15,233 bases of DNA from the NCBI GenBank assembly GCA_031263945.1, contig JAISEW010000050.1, positions 1-15,233 on the forward strand, in the 5' to 3' direction. Below, piece after piece: positions 12,518 to 15,233 of the stretch. A program made the position numbers and the translations under genes. Origin of the DNA: Gracilibacteraceae bacterium. Lineage in GTDB: Bacteria > Bacillota > Desulfitobacteriia > Desulfitobacteriales > Syntrophobotulaceae. The number at the start of each line of letters is the position of its first letter. Position 1 is the stretch's first letter. The notes beneath the pieces were generated by a model. That model saw only the letters and a list, made by a program, of their open reading frames with translations. It was not told the DNA's origin and did not search any database.

Positions 12518-13540
12518 GTGCGGGAACAATTGGAGAATACGCGGATCGAGGCGCTGGAGTTCATCGCGGCGGCGGACAGCGAAGAAAGGTTGCAGGAGAT
12601 CCGGGTGCGTCTGTTTGGCAAAAAAGGCGTCCTGACCCAGTTAATGAAACAGCTGGGAACCTTGCCGCCGGCGGAAAGGCCGCGGGCGGGCGGTTTGGCG
12701 CACGAGACGCGCGCCGCGCTGGAACGCGCCTGGGACGATAAAAACAGGGCTTTGCAGGCGGAAGCGCTCACGGCGCGGCTGCGGCAGGAAACCGTTGACG
12801 TCACTTTGCCGGGAACGCCGTTGCCGGCCGGGCATCGGCACCCGCTGAACACAGTCGTCACCGACATTGAGAATATTTTCCTCGGTATGGGTTTTTCCAT
12901 CGCCGAAGGCCCGGAAATCGAGACGGATTACTATAATTTTGAAGCCTTGAATTTGCCGCCGGATCACCCGGCCCGCGATATGCAGGACAGTTTCTATATT
13001 ACGGAAGAATTTTTGCTGCGCTCTCAAACCTCGCCGGTGCAGATCCGCACGATGGAAAACATGTGTCCGCGCCTGCCCGTTAAAATCATAGCGCCGGGCA
13101 AGGTGTACCGCAACGACGACGACGCGACTCATTCCCCCATGTTTCACCAGGTCGAAGGACTGCTGGTGGACAAGGGCGCGCGCATGTCCGACCTGAAAGG
13201 AGTGCTGTTGCGGTTCATCAGGGAGATGTTCGGTCCGGAGCGCGAAATACGGATGCGCCCCAGCTTTTTCCCTTTTACGGAACCGAGCGCGGAAATAGAC
13301 GTCTCCTGTATGTTCTGCGGCGGCGGGGGATGCCGGCTCTGCAAAGGGACGGGTTGGATAGAGATCCTCGGCTCCGGCATGGTGCATCCGCGGGTGCTGA
13401 CGATGGGCGGCTACGACCCGGGCGCCGTGACGGGATTCGCTTTCGGCGTCGGCGTCGAGCGGGTGGCGATGCTGAAATACGGCATAGACGACATGCGCCT
13501 TTTATTCGATAACGATATAAGGTTTTTGTGCCAGTTTTAA
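12518..13540 (+). CDS. pheS: Phenylalanyl-tRNA synthetase alpha subunit
   Basis: 340-residue class II catalytic subunit of the alpha2-beta2 PheRS, charging tRNA-Phe. Seen: N-terminal coiled-coil (1-90) that contacts tRNA, motif 1 region GFSIAEGPEIETDYYNF (125-141), motif 2 GKVYRNDDDATHSPMFHQ (194-211), FPFTEPSAE (251-259), a CxxC-x4-CxxC cluster (C264, C267, C272, C275) common in bacterial PheS, and motif 3 GFAFGVGVERVAML (306-319). The GTG start has AAGGAG at 12504-12509. No T-box leader is seen before it; it appears co-transcribed with the aminotransferase upstream and with pheT, 24 bp downstream. Confidence 0.97.
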   Translation: MREQLENTRIEALEFIAAADSEERLQEIRVRLFGKKGVLTQLMKQLGTLPPAERPRAGGLAHETRAALERAWDDKNRALQAEALTARLRQETVDVTLPGTPLPAGHRHPLNTVVTDIENIFLGMGFSIAEGPEIETDYYNFEALNLPPDHPARDMQDSFYITEEFLLRSQTSPVQIRTMENMCPRLPVKIIAPGKVYRNDDDATHSPMFHQVEGLLVDKGARMSDLKGVLLRFIREMFGPEREIRMRPSFFPFTEPSAEIDVSCMFCGGGGCRLCKGTGWIEILGSGMVHPRVLTMGGYDPGAVTGFAFGVGVERVAMLKYGIDDMRLLFDNDIRFLCQF

Positions 13541-13564
13541 CATAGGGAATAAGGAGAGAGAAAC

Positions 13565-15233
13565 GTGCGCGTTAGCAAAGAATGGCTGAGTGAATTCATC
13601 GAGCTGCGGGAAACCGGCGCGGAACTGGCGGAGCTGTTTACGGCGGCCGGCGTGGAAGTGGCGGGGGTGGAGACGGTGGAAGAAGGTGGTGGCAGTTCGG
13701 GTGACGAGATACTTGATTTGGAATTATATCCCAACCGTCCCGACTGTCTGTGCATGGCGGGCATAGCCAGGGAAGCCGGCGCTCTGCTCGGCCGGCGTCC
13801 GGCGCTCGGCGGCTGGGCGAACGGCGAGGAAAAAACCTGGCCGGCGAGCCGGCAGCGAGTGGTGGTGGACGCGCCGGAACTCTGTCTGCGTTACGCCGGT
13901 CTCGTGACGGAAAACGCCGCGATAGCCCCGTCTCCCGCCTGGATGCGGAACCGCCTGTTTAAGGCGGGTGTGCGCCCGATCAACAATGTGGTCGATATCA
14001 CGAATTATTGTATGCTGGAACTCGGCCAGCCGCTGCACGCTTTTGACGCCGATAAAGTGCGGGGGGATATTCATGTGCGCCTGGCGAAGCCGGGAGAAAC
14101 CATCATAACTTTGGATGGGATTACGCGCGCTCTGGCGCCGGATATGCTGGTCATAGCCGACGACAGCGGGCCGGTCGCCATCGCGGGTGTTATGGGCGGA
14201 CTGGCTACTGAAATAACGCCGGCGACGAAGAACATTTTTTTCGAGTCGGCGCATTTTCTCGGCGCCAGTGTCCGGCGCGCCAGCCGTCGTCTAGGACTGC
14301 GCTCCGAATCCTCCGGCCGCTTTGAAAAAGGGGTGGATCCCTATCTCTGTCTGGCGGCGCTGGGGCGGGTGGCGGAACTCATGTCCGAACTCGCCGCCGG
14401 CCGACCGACCGCTCTGACGGAATATAAGGGCGAACTGCCCCCGCCCCGAAGCGTTACGCTGACTGAAGGCAGACTGGCGCTCGTTACAGGGGCCCGGTAC
14501 GCGAAAACAGAAATAGAACGGGTGCTGCGCGATCTGGATTTCGCTTATACGGAAGCGGGGGGAAGTTTTACAGTGGAAACTCCCTTTTATCGCCAAGATT
14601 TACACATTGAGGAAGATTTGATCGAGGAAATAGCCCGCATAATCGGCTATGACCGCATACCGACTACTTTACCTCAAGGGGAAACGACGGTTGGCCGCCG
14701 TTCGCCGCGGCAGGATTTTCGCCTTCTCGTGCGCGATACGCTGACGCGGAGCGGGTTTTGCGAAGCGATCACTTATTCTTTTGTCAATCCCGAGCAGGAC
14801 GCGCTGTGGGGCGGTAAGCGGCGGATCGCCTTGCGCAATCCCCTGCGCGACGAATTGAGCGTTATGCGCACCTCGATCCTGCCGGGGCTCTTGGAAGCGG
14901 GCGCCCGCAACGCGGCCCGGCGCAATACGGATTGGCTGCTGTTTGAAATGGGCAGCGTCTATCTGGCGGAGGAAGACGATTTGCGTGAGCCGCCGCTGGA
15001 AGCGCCGCGTCTGGCCGGCCTCCTGCTGGGGGAAAGCGGGCGGCACTGGCGGGAAGCGCCCCGCGCTTATGATTTTTTTTACGGCAAAGGCGTGCTGGAC
15101 GCTCTCGCGCGCGCCTGCCGCGTGGTTTTCCACTATGAGCGTCTGACGGAGACGCGGTATGCGGATCTGCTCCATCCGGGGCGGGCGGCCCTTGTGCGCG
15201 TGGAGGACGAGCGGCTGGGCGTGCTGGGAGAAC
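13565..15233 (+). CDS. pheT: Phenylalanyl-tRNA synthetase beta subunit, 3'-partial, lacking the EMAP domain
   Basis: First 556 residues of the beta subunit; the C-terminus, with the end of the core and the anticodon-binding domain, lies beyond the window. GTG start with AAGGAG at 13551-13556. N-terminal B1 segment RVSKEWLSEFIEL, then LFTAAGVEVAGVE, then a short linker GGGSSG (41-46) leading to ILDLELYPNRPDC (49-61). In usual bacterial PheT about 100 residues of OB-fold (EMAP/tRNA-binding) domain lie between these points; here they are absent. The rest is normal: B3/B4 editing region (about 100-275, RPINNVVDITNYCMLELGQP and IAGVMGG), B5 domain (about 293-370, EEIARIIGYDRIP) and the start of the catalytic-like core. 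No frameshift is seen at the junction, so the loss is real in the reading frame. Confidence 0.95.
   Translation, partial: MRVSKEWLSEFIELRETGAELAELFTAAGVEVAGVETVEEGGGSSGDEILDLELYPNRPDCLCMAGIAREAGALLGRRPALGGWANGEEKTWPASRQRVVVDAPELCLRYAGLVTENAAIAPSPAWMRNRLFKAGVRPINNVVDITNYCMLELGQPLHAFDADKVRGDIHVRLAKPGETIITLDGITRALAPDMLVIADDSGPVAIAGVMGGLATEITPATKNIFFESAHFLGASVRRASRRLGLRSESSGRFEKGVDPYLCLAALGRVAELMSELAAGRPTALTEYKGELPPPRSVTLTEGRLALVTGARYAKTEIERVLRDLDFAYTEAGGSFTVETPFYRQDLHIEEDLIEEIARIIGYDRIPTTLPQGETTVGRRSPRQDFRLLVRDTLTRSGFCEAITYSFVNPEQDALWGGKRRIALRNPLRDELSVMRTSILPGLLEAGARNAARRNTDWLLFEMGSVYLAEEDDLREPPLEAPRLAGLLLGESGRHWREAPRAYDFFYGKGVLDALARACRVVFHYERLTETRYADLLHPGRAALVRVEDERLGVLGE

Noticed and set aside
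12641..13387. 248-codon minus-strand open frame opposite pheS
   Set aside because: pheS is unambiguous on the + strand, and the antisense product has no recognisable features.

Overview
The window reads as a chromosomal segment of a GC-rich, anaerobe-like Bacillota. A Negativicutes or related clostridial lineage is plausible, but I infer this only from gene content: dxr-rseP and pheS-pheT of Firmicutes type, TerD paralogs like Bacillus yceC/yceD/yceE, and strong AGGAGG-type ribosome binding sites. All supported genes are on the + strand. I see no tRNA, rRNA or CRISPR array.

Region 1 (1-813) is the 3' part of an IS630-family transposase. Its two reading frames are joined at an A7 slippery run, which suggests programmed -1 frameshifting. 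Its downstream end lies next to the left boundary of the duplication described below.

Region 2 (843-4623) is an imperfect tandem duplication of about 2.1 kb. Copy A holds an upstream leader, three complete TerD-family genes and a broken 162-bp stub of the next gene, a CitE-like lyase. Copy B holds the same leader, two complete TerD genes, a deleted and frameshifted scrap of the third, and then the intact lyase gene. The two copies have decayed reciprocally: the third terD survives only in copy A and the lyase only in copy B.

Region 3 (4461-8775) is a tightly coupled operon with ATGA/TTGA overlaps: CitE-like C-C bond lyase, PRTase with TRSP domain, StiP-type protein with a C-terminal PELOTA-like domain, and a HAD phosphatase. 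With the TerD genes it matches the Ter-linked stress module predicted by comparative genomics to make a nucleoside-like metabolite. No TerC, TelA or ATP-grasp gene is visible in the window.

Region 4 (8776-9297) holds one small zinc-finger protein gene, several short hairpins and a convincing sigma-A-type promoter for dxr.

Region 5 (9298-15233) is housekeeping: dxr (MEP isoprenoid pathway), rseP (site-2 protease), a class IV aminotransferase like D-amino-acid transaminase, pheS, and a 5' portion of pheT that runs off the window. The pheT product lacks the N-terminal EMAP/OB-fold tRNA-binding domain, replaced by a short Gly/Ser linker. This is the clearest anomaly in the housekeeping part.
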